Numbered from the stretch's first letter, positions 11,988 through 25,600 are shown. The stretch: 64,000 bases of DNA from Kitagawia praeruptora (GCA_037693485.1 CM075354.1:159365501-159429500); one strand, 5' to 3'. A program made the numbers and translations. Notes: generated from the letters alone by a model not told the origin.

Positions 11988-14069
11988 CCTTCTTGTTTTT
12001 AGGATAATCTCAACCTTATTGGTTCAATCCATACTTTCTCATGGTTTCACACCTAATTCCTCTGGCCGTATTGTTACTATGTCATACATTCCTTACCAAA
12101 CTTCCCTTTCTGAAGTTTAGAACATTACCTCTTCCCTTATAGGGTTCCTTAGGTCATCCTCATCATTCATCCTATATCTTCTGGGTACAGGGTATATCAA
12201 ACATCATTAACCAATTCTATAACGATTCTGTCTATGTACTTTTCGAGACTCCTTTCCACAAATCCTTATAGGTTATTGATACCTTGGTCGATTCAACTTA
12301 TATCGTCTGATTTCACAGTGCCTATTGTTAGGGGTGATTCTATCCTTTGTGCATCCCCCAGGGTTCGTCTTAATATATGGACATTCTATGCTTAATTCTA
12401 GTTTCAAGGAATACTTATATCCTGTACTTGGAAATTCAATCATATATCCTTAATAAGGGTCTCTTTTAATCATTCTCATCTTGATAGTCTATAGGTAGAC
12501 TAATGCTAACCTCTTCTTTAAAACGAATGTTAGTCTATATGACCTTCCAAAAGACAACATATGTCTATCTGTCTTTCTTACAGAACTTGGTAATGGTAGC
12601 AATGATGCTCTGGAAGATATTGGTCGTGTTCAACGTGAATCTCTTAGTGTCTAATGCTCTTTTTGAGGACGCTAAGCTTCAGATAACATTTATACATCAT
12701 ACTACGCCATCTTTGACAACCTTCGAAACTCTTTATTGGTCACTATCCTCAATCCCAATACTTCCATGGTATATATAAAATCCATCATCATGTTCCTCAA
12801 TTCATTTTATATCAAAAGTCCTCGCGGTTGGCACTTGGTTAGAAGCACCCCACTTTGTCCTTACCTTTAGCTCCAGGAAGATCTTCTCACGTTTATCTTG
12901 TCCATTCAAACTTTTATTCTTATAATAAGTCGGGTTACGGGACTACACTTTCTGTAAAGTCCTGAGCAAATCTTTGGTAATACCTTGTGAATTTTATGAA
13001 ATTTCTCACCTTTGCCAGTGTGGTTGGCCAATCTTCATTTGAAACTGTCTTTAACTTGGTAGGGCCGACCAACACTACTCTTATTGATCATGTGTCCTAT
13101 TGTTGGACTTCATTTTGCCAAAACTCTTATTTCGAGAACATGTCCAACACCTGTTCTATCAGGTTGCACCTAGAAGCATTCTCAATTACATCTCGACCAC
13201 TGCTCGTCTTGCCTAATCCATTTATGATTCAGTGTCAGAATAAACTTAAGGTAACTACCATAATCCATTCAAGGAAAAGAAAGAATTTAATATTCTTCTG
13301 AATCACATGCAACTAATGTTTCTGGTTCATCATTTCACTGAATTGAACTGAACTTATACTTGGTTTCTTGACGATAGCCTCATTACTAGTTTATCATAGA
13401 CTCACTGATCTTTTAGTCTTGTAGATTCTGAGATCATTGTCTTGCTTACTATTTCCTTATATACTTTATTCAATCATGCCATCACCTTTCAATGTCTTTA
13501 TTTTCTAAGTTGATCCATTCATAAAATGGACATTTCCTTGAACCCAACCCCTCATCAATCTAAGTTTGACTTTAAAAATTATCACTTATGAAATCTGCCT
13601 TCTCATGGCGAATTATCCTTAACCACATTCACACTAATTCATTTATCTGAAGATATGGCACTTGCCACCTATGTCTTAACTGTTCCTAGGGACTCTGCTC
13701 CCCGTCCTCTATCTGTGTCTTTGATAACCATGTGCCACTCTAACTCTTTTCTCATTAATCTGTAGGTCTTTAAGGATTTTGGTTTTTATCTATCCCCATA
13801 TAAGATCTCAAGTAATTCCTCAAATCCATCTTACCTGCTGGTACTTCATCTAGCAGTCCCGCTATGAATCCAATACGCATCTTTAATTCTCTTAATAATA
13901 TCTTAATTCTTTAAGCTCACTTCTCTGAGCACTATATCTAGATTCTTACAGTCTCTCTGGCTGCAGCCCTTATCTCCTCAAGGTAAACTTCCCTGTCTCT
14001 AACAGGATTCTCCCTCTCTGCTGGAACCTCTTCCGGGTCCTCAGTAGGGTACTCTATCGAATCCACCAT
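11988..14069 (-). pseudogene. Degraded gag-pol, 5' half
   Basis: This is the interior of the chromovirus between the solo LTR and the primer site. The clearest coding remnant is a minus-strand frame from ATG at 14069 to a TAG at 13938: 43 codons, rich in Glu and Arg, starting MVDSIEYPTEDPEE. It lies about 240 bases downstream of the primer binding site, where gag is expected to start. I could not read protease or reverse transcriptase motifs with confidence in the rest. Plus-strand ORFs at 12503-12778 and 12987-13301 are antisense and probably chance. Confidence 0.55.
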
Positions 14070-14310
14070 CCGATCTTCAACATCAAAACAAGCATCATTA
14101 TGTTACTGCTCGTAATCCCCAAGGTCTGTCGCCTTACTAGTCGATACAAGAACGAGCTAAGTTACTATCATGATACTTTAGGGTTCCCATAAGGGTTTTA
14201 TATGTCAATACTACATTATGTAGTCTGACTATGAACTTGGCAAGAGTTCTTATTATCTTAATGAATTTATTGTTTTAACGTCGCATCATCTCTGGGATAT
14301 ATAACGCTCT

Positions 14311-14321
14311 CTCTGATACCA
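14311..14321 (-). other. Primer binding site, initiator tRNA-Met type
   Basis: On the minus strand TGGTATCAGAG begins four bases after the LTR end (GGTGTTACA). This is the standard plant primer site complementary to the 3' end of initiator tRNA-Met. It proves that 14326-19071 is the 5' LTR. No such site adjoins 7096, which argues against that copy being a 5' LTR. Confidence 0.9.
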
Positions 14322-14605
14322 TTTCTGTAACACCCCCAGATCCAGGGTCAGGGATCTGGTCGTTACGGTCTCAATATCCAACCACAAAACCAACATGATT
14401 TAAATTACAACCTTGTGACCCAAAACAACAACATAAAACACACCCGTTATAGTCCCAGAGATGAAATCAGAGTAACCAACAATATTATTAATCACAAGTT
14501 TGAGTTCTTACAACCCAAAGAATTACAATTGTACAATTATATACTCTTTGCCATCCATTAATAGATACCATAATATAAATACATTTGAGGCTCAATTGCT
14601 AACAA

Positions 14606-14830
14606 CTAGCCTACCAGTAGTTGTATCCTCAACAAAGGTAGCCAAGACCTTAGCAGTAAACCTCTGACGGTTGACACCTGCTTACGCTGTGTGCGCCTTG
14701 CGCGGCCATCTGATCTAGCTGTTGTTGTGATATAAATAAATAAAGCAAGGGTGAACAAAAGCCCACCAAAAATATAATTGAACGACAATAATATATGACA
14801 GTTCAAAATATCTTTGAAACCATATGCCAT
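14606..14830 (-). other. Small conserved ORF inside the giant LTR (74 codons)
   Basis: A sense-orientation ORF starting MAYGFKD, with a hydrophobic stretch at about residues 10-35, then a basic segment with TTTARSDGRARRTQRKQ and an end LLRIQLLVG. The same frame is open in all four long copies (163-387, 7376-7600, 14606-14830, 30732-30962; in the last the N-terminal part is shifted but the C-terminal ~45 residues are kept). No family is recognised. It lies 280-505 bases from the LTR 3' end, probably in R or U5. Whether it is translated is unknown; shared ancestry alone may explain the open frame. Confidence 0.35.
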
Positions 14831-15869
14831 GCATTAACGATGTAGTATCAATATAAGGTATGAGATGAAGTTACAAGGTAACTCAAAATATATTTGTTTT
14901 GAATAAATATCTGCTATGCAAAAGATAAGCAAGATATTCTCAATTATCATAAAAGAGGAACTTGCAGGAAAAATATTGCAATTCCGGTTTCAACACTTTT
15001 TCACCTTGCCAACACCAACAGTGTTGCAGAAATTTCTCACTTTTAGAAGATGAACTAATACGGGAGCATTGCCGCGCCAGATTCCCTGACGTTTACGATG
15101 ATCAGTCGTATGTCATGCATCTCATCAGTCGTTCTCTACATGTAGAAGGTAGCTCCGACGGATTTACTTATCTACCGCCCTCTGGAACTCCTCAGCCAAC
15201 GGTTGGGCTATTGCTGGACCGGCGCCACTCGGCCACTTACGCGTCTCCTAGTTCGAATATCATCCATGACTCTGAAACCTAACGTTCGTTCCCCTTTTTC
15301 CCCAAGTGTAACACTTGTTGATAGGACTCCACAAAGTAGTCATATCTAATTGGAAAGGAAAATTCACCAATATTTCCCAAGCTGATGCTTGTTAATGGAT
15401 ATAAACTTGTTACATCAATCATACCCCTCGAGCATTGAGGAGGTAACCAAAAGACTCATATCGATGCTTGAAAGAATCAAGATGTGAGTGACAAGATAGT
15501 TTTAGCAAGTATAGGACCGGGCAGTCCAATAAATAACATCGCTCAAGTGAGGTCCCCTTATATACGTTTGGAAGTTGAGCGAGTATTTAAATCTTCTTTA
15601 AGATAGATTTAAATGAAATTAAAGTTTTGGGAACCTCCCCTTGATAAAATAGTCATAAAAGACTCCGAAATATTTTACATAATATCTGAAGGTGAAGGAT
15701 AACCTTTGAATAATATAAATCATTATAAAAAGAATTCAAAAGAATTTTATTAAACATTCCAAGAATATTTATTAATTCAATAATAATTACGGAATACTAT
15801 TAAATCATAATATTGCTCGTGAGTAATCCTCGAATGAATATATAGAATTATTTATTAAATAAATCTCTT

Positions 15870-16490
15870 CTTAAATGAATATTTAAAATAATATTCATTG
15901 AATAAATAAACTTAAATAAATATTTAATATAATATTTACTGAATAAATCAACCCTTAAATGAATATTTGAAAATAATATTCATTTAACAATTTACATTCC
16001 AAATGAATATCCAAATAATATTCATTAAACAAATAATATTCTAAATAAATATCCCAAAATAATATTCATTTAACAAATAATATTCTAAATGAATATCCAA
16101 AATAATATTCGTTTAACAAATAATATTCTAAATGAATATCCGAATAATATTCATTTAGTAATCAAAACTTTAAAGGAATATTCGAAGTAATATTCCTTGA
16201 GTAAATAGAACTTCCAATGAATATTTTAAAATAATATTCATTAAGTAAATCAAACCTTAAATGAATATTCGAAAGTAATATTCATTAAATAAATAAAGAT
16301 CAAATGAATATTCCAAATATTAATAAGTAAGCCAAATGAATATTTGGGAATGGTATTTGTCAACCAAATAACTCTAATGAATATTCAAAATAATATTCAT
16401 TAACTAAATAACTCCAATGAATGATCAAAATAATATTCATTAAATAAATGACATTCTAAATGAATATTAAAATAATATTCATTAAATATT
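15870..16490. repeat. Palindromic AATGAATAT array, LTR copy 3
   Basis: Near-identical to the 1430-2045 array in unit order and spacer variants, as expected for the partner LTR of one insertion. Confidence 0.8.
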
Positions 16491-19071
16491 CCTTCACTGA
16501 GGTAATACTCAAATAACGTTCCTCGAAGGATTCGTGATCGAATAAAAATCCTCGAAGTAATAAGTTTGTCGCTGGGATCCCTCCGGGTTTCCACGACTAT
16601 TTATATATTACAAAATATCGACTCCCGGTCTATATTGAGGTATGAATATCATACGCCCTTCGCTAAGGGTCTTAACCAAACAATCCGGCTTATAACTGAT
16701 ATTTCATATATAGTCTATAAGCCGATATCGATTCAGGGAACAAGTATTTCAATATTAACTTGAAAGTAGGCATGCATGCTATGGCATATGTATAAAACAA
16801 TCATCATATATATTATCACAACAACAGTTCCAAGTATTGGAAACTTGCCTGAGAATCGAGTGCGGGTAGGGGTAATGTGTCCCGGGTCAGCTCGACGATC
16901 TATAAACAATCAGAACATTTAAGATTAATCACTTAACGCTTCTTAAAAGGCTAAGTATAAACTCTACTTAAATCGAAATGTGCTTTCGAGTTATCTCGTT
17001 ACGTCTCTTTTAGTGTAACTCTTTTTATCACCGATACGATCCGACATTTGTTCATTATCATGACATGTCATCATGCTTATACTTGGTATATACTTAAGTC
17101 GTACAAGTTCTAAGGTCGGTCGTTTACGAATCAAGATTATACCTCGAGTTCTATCGCCCGTTTTCTAAGTTATAACCAAAGCCATACTTTTAAGGGGTTC
17201 GTTCGCGTTTAATCTCGATTCAAACATTTTTATACAATCGAAAAACGATCCATTCGACATATGGTTTTCTCCCACACCTTCCTTTTTACCTCTAATATTT
17301 AATTAATAAGATTCGCCACTGATTAAACGACATTTAAGGGAATCAATTTCAATTACGAACTTTCGTTTACGGTTTCGAACCACTTTTACGAATTTAATCA
17401 TAACTCCTAAACCGTAAATTGAAATGCTTCGATTCTTTCGCCAAAGTGATCTATGTTCAAAAATCTAGCAGTAGGGTTCATTATATTGCCAAGAACAGAG
17501 AGTTATGGCTACTGTCCAGTTCGGGTTCTTAGTGTTAATGAAAATCGGGCATTACGACGGCTATAAATCGAACGTTCTACTAATCGTAACACTAAAACCA
17601 AGCCACACCGGGCATCCATAACATTTATACACATGGTTCTTATCTCAAGGAGTCCAGGAACATCATGCCTTACTACCATATGCATCATATTACATAAATC
17701 ATTAAACCACTAACTAAACATGCTTATAACATCACCATAATCATAACTACTTAGATCCATCAAGAATATCATCAAAACTCAAAGTCAAACTAAGGGTTCA
17801 TGAGGTTTATACCTTCCTTGTAGAGTGTTAAAGACCTTACTAAGCCTTGTATAGTCCTTGTATACCCTTTACCAAGCTTAGATCATCCAAGAAATCAAGA
17901 TCCAAGAATTTTGTTCTTGAAAATCACTATTCACCCTCATCTTCAAGGATTTATTTGAAAATGGAAAAAGATGAGTTTGATGCTAAGATTTTGAGGAGAT
18001 CATTTTTATGAATTATAGGACTCAAATAAAAAGTTTCAAGATCAACAAATGGTTGGAAGTTGGATTTGTATTCTTGAATTTCAAGAAAGCCGAATGGGAG
18101 AGTTCTTGGAGAGTTTGGATATTTTTTTGTGTTGGTTTGCTAGAATAATGCATAAAGTGATATGTTTAACATAGTATCTCATCCTTGGTTGCTTTAATAA
18201 AGTGATGATGCACTAGGTGATGTATTTTGCAAGACAAGTGTTGAGATTGTGGTGGTTTTCATGTAACTAATGGTTGATCTTTGCTAAGTGCTAGTTAATC
18301 TTTAACCATGCTAGTCACTTATGTAACTAAGTAGTTACTAGATATTTTCTAGTAGCTTGCACAAGACTCTTGCTCCCTCTGCTTGTTTCTTTGTCCGTTT
18401 ATTGCTTAATTCGTTGATCGTTCGAGGGAATAACTCATTCGTTTCTAGTTAGGGTTTTACCGAAAACCTTCTTAATAATTCTAATACTATTCTTCATCTT
18501 TCTTAATACTTCTCGAATTTACATTCCTTAATTCCCTTTTATAAATCCTTAAGTCTTGCAGTGTCTAGGGAAATCTCGGAGAAAATAAAAGTGCTCTTTT
18601 TCTGAATCCGACAGCTTTTACATACACTTATTTTCCTCCTGGATTACTAATACGAACTCAGAAATCCGTTCCGAATACCGGGTATAACATTATTATAATA
18701 ATATTCCAAATTCCACCAAAATCACTATTCATCACTTATTTTTATTTAATTCCTATAATTAGGAAAATGAACCTGGTTCACCCTCGAGTGTTCCTTAACC
18801 TTTTTACGGAACCGCCGGGCTTATAATAGATATTGATTTGGATGACACAAGAATAATCTTACTTGGAGTAATCTTCTCATATTCTTAGGAGATAGATCAT
18901 TCTTATCTATGTTGTCAACCAAAGGTATTCTGCATGACATATAATAATTGAATCCAAATCCATTCCATTCATTAAATAGACAGTCGTTACATCGCAGTCA
19001 TAACCACTATTCATTCCCATATTATTACATAATAAAAAGTTTTAATTCTACCCAAAATCTGGGTTCTTACA

Positions 19072-21802
19072 CCCACACTTGAATTCTGTCAAGAAGGAGT
19101 GTGTGAGGCTTGTCAAAAAGGAAAAATGAAGAGATCAAGCCACAAGTCAAAGACAGTGACATCTGTAACCAAGCCACTACAACTTATCCATATGGATTTG
19201 TTTGGGCCTGTCAACATAATGTCACTTGGAAGAAAGAAGTATGCCCTGGTAATGGTTGATGATTTTTCAAGGTATACATGGGTGGAATTTCTGGCATCAA
19301 AAGATGAGGCTCCACAAGTAATTATTGAGCATAAAAGTTGACAAGGAAGCAAAGGCAAACGGTGCAAGTGTGATTGCACTGAGGAGTGATAATGGAACAG
19401 AGTTCAGAAATGCCACACTTGAAGCATTCTGCAAAGAGAATGGCATTTCTCAGCAATTCTCAGCTCCAAGGACTCCACAACAAAATGGAGTTGTTGAGAG
19501 AAAGAATAGAACTCTAATTGAAGCTGCTAGAACAATTTTACTTGATGCAAAAATGCCTACATGTTTTTGGGCTGAGGCTGTGAGCACTGCATGCTATATT
19601 CAGAACAGGACCCTCATCAACAAAAACACTGGAAAGACACCTTACAACTTGATGACTGGAAAGAAGCCTACACTAAAGTATGTTCATACTTTTGGAAGCA
19701 AATGCTTTGTACTCAAGGATAATTCTGAATATGTTGGAAAGTTTGATGCAAAAGCATTTGAAGGAATTTTTCTTGGCTATTCTATGGAAAGAATTGCATA
19801 CAAGGTTTATGTCATCAGTCAAAAGAAAGTTATGGAAAGCACAGATGTAACATTTGATGACAGCAAACTACCTGGACTAGAAGAAGCCAATGATGAAGAC
19901 AAAGATCCATTGAAGTTTGATAATCTAGATGATTCTGATGAAGAGATTGAAACTGGAGTTGAAACTCAAGCTCAACAAACTCAAGTGAATAATGATACAA
20001 GAGAAGAATTTGTGCCAATCAATAGTGGAGAAACAAGCATCCAAGACACACATGTGAGTAATGGTAACTTCACAGGGGGAGGAAATGAGGATGACCATGA
20101 TGTGGATGATGAAGCAACATCAAGAATGAGAAATCAGGCTGAACACTCGAGGAAATGGGATAGATCACACACTGCAGAGCAAATCATTGGAGATCCTAAT
20201 GCAGGAGTAAGGACTAGGAGAGCAACTCAAAATGAGTGCCTCTATGGATGTTTTCTATCACAAGTTGAGCCTAAGAAACTTGATGATGCACTGTTGGATC
20301 CAGATTGGATTATTGCCATGCAAGAGGAGCTGAATCAATTTGAAAGGAACAAAGTATGGGAACTTGTGCCTGCACCAAAGAATAGAACCATTGTTGGAAC
20401 AAAATGGGTTCTGAAGAATAAGATGGATGAAGATGGTGTAATAATAAGGAACAAAGCAAGGCTGGTTGCAAAAGGATACTCTCAACAGGAAGGCATTGAT
20501 TATGATGAGACATTTGCCCCTGTTGCTAGATTGGAAGCCATTAGAATATTCTTGGCATTTGCTGCTCATTCAAACTTTAAAGTTTATCAAATGGATGTCA
20601 AGAGTGCATTTCTAAATGGAGAGTTGGAAGAAGAGGTCTATGTGCAACAACCACCTGGCTTTGAGGATCCACATTTCCCAGAATTTGTCTACAGATTGCT
20701 TAAGGCATTGTATGGACTTAAGCAAGCTCCAAGAGCCTGGTATGATACTTTATCACAATTCCTTCTTGAAAATCAATTCACTCGAGGCACATTGGACAAG
20801 ACACTGTTTTACAAGAAGCATGGTGATGATATGATCCTAGTTCAAATCTATGTGGATGATATCATTTTTGGTTCTACAAATGAGAAACTGTGTGAGAAAT
20901 TCTCTAAACTCATGCAGAGCAGATATGAGATGAGTATGATGGGAGAGTTGACATTCTTTCTAGGGTTGCAAGTCAGTCAAAGGAAGGATGGTATCTTTAT
21001 CAGTCAAACCAAGTACATCAAGGATTTATTGAAGAAGTTTGACTTGGAAGATTGTTCACCTGCCAAGACACCCATGGCCACTGCCACTAAATTGGATGAA
21101 GATGCTAAAGGCAAGAGAGTAGATATCTCAGTCTATAGAGGCATGGTTGGTTCTCTACTCTACCTCACTGCAAGTAGGCCAGACATCATGTTTGCTACAT
21201 GCTTGTGTGCAAGGTTTCAATCAAATCCAAAGGAATCACATTTGATTGCAATAAAAAGGATCTTTAGATATCTGAAGGGCACTCCTAACTTGGGACTATG
21301 GTATCCTAAGGACACAGGGTTCAATCTGGTTGGTTATTCTGATGCTGATTATGCTGGATGCAGAGTGGATAGGAAAAGCACCTCAGGAAGCTGCCAGTTT
21401 CTTGGACAAAGGTTAGTTTCTTGGTATAGCAAGAAGCAACAATCTGTGTCAACTTCTACAGCTGAGGCTGAATACATAGCTGCTGGAAGTTGCTGTGCTC
21501 AAGTGCTTTGGATTAGAAATCAACTTAGAGATTATGGACTTGTGTTGGAAAGAATTCCAATCATGTGTGACAACACAAGTGCAATCTCTATAGTTGCTAA
21601 TCCTGTCAATCATTCTAGAACAAAACACATTGACATCAGATATCATTTCATAAGAGAACATGCAACTAATGGAACCATTGAGTTGCATTATGTCTCTACA
21701 GATAAACAACTAGCTGATATATTCACTTAGCCATTAGACGAAGCCACCTTCACAAGGTTGGTAAGTGAGATTGGAATGCTGAATTCTTCAGATTCTGGCT
21801 AA
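19072..21802 (+). pseudogene. pol: Copia pol: integrase, reverse transcriptase, RNase H (broken)
   Basis: Frame 1 (19072-19341) carries the end of the integrase zinc motif (CEACQKGK) and the start of the catalytic core (LIHMDLFGP, MVDDFSRYTW). A frame change at about 19330-19340 moves reading to the 801-codon frame 19325-21730. There I see integrase LRSDNGTEF and NGVVERKNRTL (near residues 19 and 55), reverse transcriptase QMDVKSAFLNG (near 422) and YVDDIIFGS (near 508), and RNase H SDADYAGC (near 671) and STAEAEYIA (near 710). A TAG at 21728-21730 interrupts the frame; the same frame then reads PLDEATFTRLVSEIGML and ends at 21800-21802. The 5' side is cut by the chromovirus insertion. Catalytic motifs look intact, so the damage is frameshift, nonsense and truncation. 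Confidence 0.93.
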
Positions 21803-22082
21803 GTGAATACATCATCTAGATTGTTGCAGCAGTAAACACTTACTTTATCTAAATTCTCGATATTTTTGGAGTAAGTGTTGGCTGAAATATGATTTATAAA
21901 TATTTCAAATCTGTTGTATATGTTAAAAATCATATTCCTATTAACTTAAGATTTCTATGAAATTTTGAGAAAATCACTATTTAATTTGCTAGGATATTTT
22001 TCAATGAATATGTCTGGTAAATTTTAAAAGATAGTGAAAATCAAATTTTTATGAGTGATGGGTACAGTTCGATAAGTCAGAC

Positions 22083-22454
22083 TTCTCGAATGATTCACTA
22101 TTCGACATCTCTAATAAGTCTCATTAGAGTACTCTTGAGTTCTCGAATAGAGTCTTTCTGAGATATCGAATAGAGGAATTCTTGACTTCTCGAATATAGT
22201 AACTGAGTTCTCGAATGACTGAGTTCTCGAACACTATATTTGAGTTCTCGAATCATTTGAAAAGGCTGAATTCTCGCTGAATTTTAACCGATTTTGGACT
22301 TTTGTCTAAAAGTTTAATTCACTCATAAAAACACATATTATTTAATTTAGAATTATTTCTAAGTTAGATAACTGCCAGCTGTGAGTTTCTATCTGCTTGA
22401 GTTATCGATTAAGCCATTCTTGACTTCTCGAATAGTTGTTTTCTACTTCTCGAA
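22083..22454 (+). repeat. TTCTCGAA motif cluster upstream of the envelope-like ORF
   Basis: Exact TTCTCGAA occurs at 22083, 22140, 22187, 22208, 22224, 22245, 22425 and 22447, usually inside GA(C/G)TTCTCGAAT. Related TTCGACA and ATATCGAATAG words lie between. The 3' LTR carries the complementary orientation (TTCGAGAA) as a second cluster. Copies are irregularly spaced, so this is a motif cluster rather than a tandem satellite. Confidence 0.85.
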
Positions 22455-22580
22455 TGCCTGACTTGTCGATACAAAACTTTCTGCTAATCGACAATTCAAG
22501 TACTTCATACTTACACAATTTCACATCTATTCGATTCATTTCATTCGATTTCTCAAGCATCTACACTCTCTAAACCCCTG

Positions 22581-22589
22581 AAACCCTAG
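22581..22589 (+). promoter_or_regulatory. Telo-box-like motif upstream of the envelope-like ORF
   Basis: AAACCCTAG, 58 bases before the ATG at 22647, in a CT-rich leader. Telo-boxes (AAACCCTA) are common close to transcription starts of plant genes. A role here is inference. Confidence 0.4.
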
Positions 22590-22646
22590 CTACGAAAAGC
22601 CAAATTTCTTCTTCAACCTTCAATTTCTTTCCTCTCTTCTACATAA

Positions 22647-25600
22647 ATGGCAACAATAAAGTTTAACACCAACTTCATCGCTCTCACTAGTGATGTTGAA
22701 GCACCCAATGCCAATTTCAAGTGCTTTGTGAAATGGATGGCTGAGTCATATATCAAGGATGCACTCTCTGCCAACCCAACTCTATATCTAGATATTCTGG
22801 AACAATTCTGGAGTACTGCTATTGTGGAGGTTGTAGCCCTGGAGAACGCAATTACTTCATATGTCATCTACTGCAAGGTTCAAGACAAGGAAATCACTAT
22901 CACTACTGCAGACATGAACCAAGCACTAGGCCTACAACAAGAGTCATTTGACAGAATGGCCACTAATGCAGAGTTGGAGGAATTCTTTGAGTTCATAAAC
23001 TACTCAGATGGGATTAACCTTGGAAAGCTAAATAGAAAGAATCTGAGAAAGGAGTGGAGCTATGTGTTTGCAACTCTTCTCCAAGTCTTCACTGCCAGGA
23101 AATCAAGCTTTGATCAAATCAGTGCACCTGTGCAGCAAATTGGATATGCTTTGGCCTATGGAAAGAAGATTGATGTTGGCCAAATCATACTCCAAGAATT
23201 ATATGGGAGACTTGGTAAGAACACAACCAAGAGAGGTACTGATATTTTCTTCCCTCGCTTTATTCAATCTGTACTTAATTATAAAAATGCTTCATTGATT
23301 GAATTGCCTAGGATTGATAAAAATAAAATAGGCTATCCTAAGTCCATGACCAAACTCATTTTTGGTAATTTGGAGACTAGGAATGATGTGGATGTAAGAC
23401 TGAACATAACTCCCCATATGGAGAGTTTGTTTAGGACTTATCCCCACAACATGCCAACATTTGATGCAAAATCTAAGTTAGCACAGCCCAAGCAAGTAGA
23501 ACAAAATGCTAACCCAGGGCCTGCTAACCAACCCTCTCAACCAAACACTCTACCACATACTGAGCCAACTGCATCATCCTCTCAAAAGGGTGATGTTAGT
23601 AAAAAGAAGAGAAAGGAAGTAATGTCTGCACCATTGAATATCTTGTCTGTAGCAGCATTAGCTGTTGAATTAGGTCTAGGAAGTGAGGAACCTGAGTTAC
23701 CCTTACACAGGACAAAGAAGAAGAAAACTAAGACCACCTCTTCAGTCACACAAATGGCTGAAGTTGTAAAATCAGGGGCACACAGCTCACTAGGTGTATC
23801 CTCTCAACAGGGTGCACCTATAGAATCAAGCATCCTCCCCAATGCACCTTCTTGTATAGAGTCAGCACATGGGAGTGATAAGGCTGACACAACACTGAGT
23901 GGAGAGCACATCACATTTGAAACTCCCTCTATCTCTCAGGGGGAGTTGCCAAAATCTACTCTTAAACACACTTCTCTTCCAGAATCTAACTCTGAAATTT
24001 CTTTGGAACCTGCAACTCAGGCAACTGAGATGCAAGGTATTGATCATCAAGAATTCTTTTCTCTTGATGAGCCAATAATTTCAAGTGACTTAGTGCATGA
24101 CACTTTGTTCACCACTCAGAACCCACATTTAGATGGTGAGGGAATGCATGCTGAGGCATCTCCTAATGACACCATCACAAACACAGAGGTTCCACTAGTT
24201 TTTACTAGAGACTCTGTGCCTGTGTCAACTGCTGGTGTAATTCATCCCACTTCTGTGGTGACACCAGTAGTAGAGTCAATCCATCCGGTTACAGAAGTTG
24301 CATCTGTAACTGAGGAGTCTAGCTTGCCTAGCTCTAGCTCTGACTTCATGAAAAAATGGCTGAAGCCTGTGCAACATGACAGTGCTTCAGGATCAGGGTC
24401 TGTTCCACAACAATTGACGGTTGAAGCACTTCAAAGCTTAATTGTGGATCAGATTCCTGAGTTCACAAAGATTGCTCAGAACCTTCTCACTGCAGACATG
24501 CCTAATCCAGACTATGAGGCTATTCTGTTATGCCATAGGGATGATGTGGAAGTGCAGAAGTCAAAGATCATTGATGATGCTGAGAGAGATGGCAACATAG
24601 ATGCCTGGTTGCAAGGAAAATATGATATTACTCTCGATGAAGCACTTCAGTATCTCAGGGAGGAATACATCACTTCACTGGGCTCCAATGCAAAATCCCT
24701 GTCACCTGGTGAAGTGTATGAAGCTGTAAATGACTCATACAAGGGTATCCTCAAGGCTGCACACTATCTTGGCAAGGGAGTCAAAACTGAAGTCAACAAG
24801 GTGTGTGACAAGATAGCCACTTCAGTAGGAGAAGTCAAGAGGGCCTTTGATGCTAAATTTCCTCAACTGGACAGTGTGTTCAAGGACATCAAACACTGCA
24901 ACTCTACCTGCACCCAGATGGATAATGGGCTAGCTCTGCTAAAGGATACTGTCACAGGTTTGGGGCATCAATTTCAAAATCTATCTGACCAGACTACAGA
25001 TGCCAATGCCATGCTGAGGACAATGTTCAAGAATCTTTATGGAGATAGGCTAGTGACTGATGTCCCTGTGCATGAAATGTCTAAATATGAAGTGAAGAGA
25101 CTGCAGGATCAATCTTTATCTGGTTTCAAGGCCAATGAGTTATTCACAAAGGTGCACACTCTTGAACAGGAGGTAGCTACTCTTACCAAGTCCAATGCTC
25201 ATCTTACAGAAAAAGTTGCACTGCTAAATGATCAGTTGGACACTCAAGCATCCACCACAGCTGATGTCCTTCTGCATCAACAATCCATGTTAGCTGCAAT
25301 GATGAAGCATATGGGTCTCCCTCTACCTGATGAATCTTCAATCCCAAAGGACATTTCTACAGCCTCTGTGCCTGACAACAAGCCTAAGGGGGAGAAGAAG
25401 GCAAGGAACTCAAATACAAAGGGGGAGAAAGGCATAATAATCAAAGAGGGTGGTCAACAAAGGGCTTCAAAGTCTCTAGCAAATGTGCCTGGCAAAGGAA
25501 AAGCCAAAGTGGATGAGTCTCCATCTACCTTGCCAGTTGTCACTCTACCAACTGTGCACATCACTACTCCTAGAGGACAAAAGCAATCCATAACTACCAC

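Larger units (their letters stand above)
1..19071 (-). mobile_element. Ty3/gypsy chromovirus-like retrotransposon with giant LTRs
   Basis: Composite element read on the minus strand: 5' LTR 14326-19071, primer binding site 14311-14321, a degraded interior (14310 down to 11988, then 7095 down to 4641), polypurine tract 4629-4640, and 3' LTR 4628 down past base 1. The two LTRs are nearly identical on reading and share variants that the other copies lack, so they belong to one insertion. A solo LTR (7096-11982) splits the interior. Without it the interior is about 4.8 kb, the length of a normal gag-pol, but no long ORF survives. Integrase-class ends (TG...CA) and the RNase H and chromodomain-tail remnants support Ty3/gypsy. 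The right flank (19072-19076, CCCAC) should reappear left of the window as the target duplication. Similar LTRs around a dead interior imply mobilisation in trans by a relative. Confidence 0.85.
14326..19071 (-). repeat. 5' LTR of the chromovirus (copy 3)
   Basis: Complete 4746-base LTR with TG...CA ends. It is nearly identical to 1-4628: the minus-strand ORF at 16400-16594 encodes the same peptide as 1957-2151, and 16566-16763 the same as 2123-2320. Its outer edge (19071/19072) interrupts the Sirevirus integrase reading frame. It contains the palindromic array at about 15870-16490 and the small ORF at 14606-14830. Confidence 0.92.
21803..22646 (+). other. Spacer between pol and the envelope-like ORF
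   Basis: 844 AT-rich bases without a supported ORF. The central part (22083-22454) carries at least eight copies of TTCTCGAA. The last 90 bases are CT-rich, like a plant 5' leader, with AAACCCTAG at 22581-22589. The layout suggests a leader or internal promoter for the downstream ORF; no obvious TATA box was found. Confidence 0.7.

Noticed and set aside
20258..21709. Minus-strand ORFs over the copia pol
   Set aside because: Shadows of the strongly conserved plus-strand pol frame.
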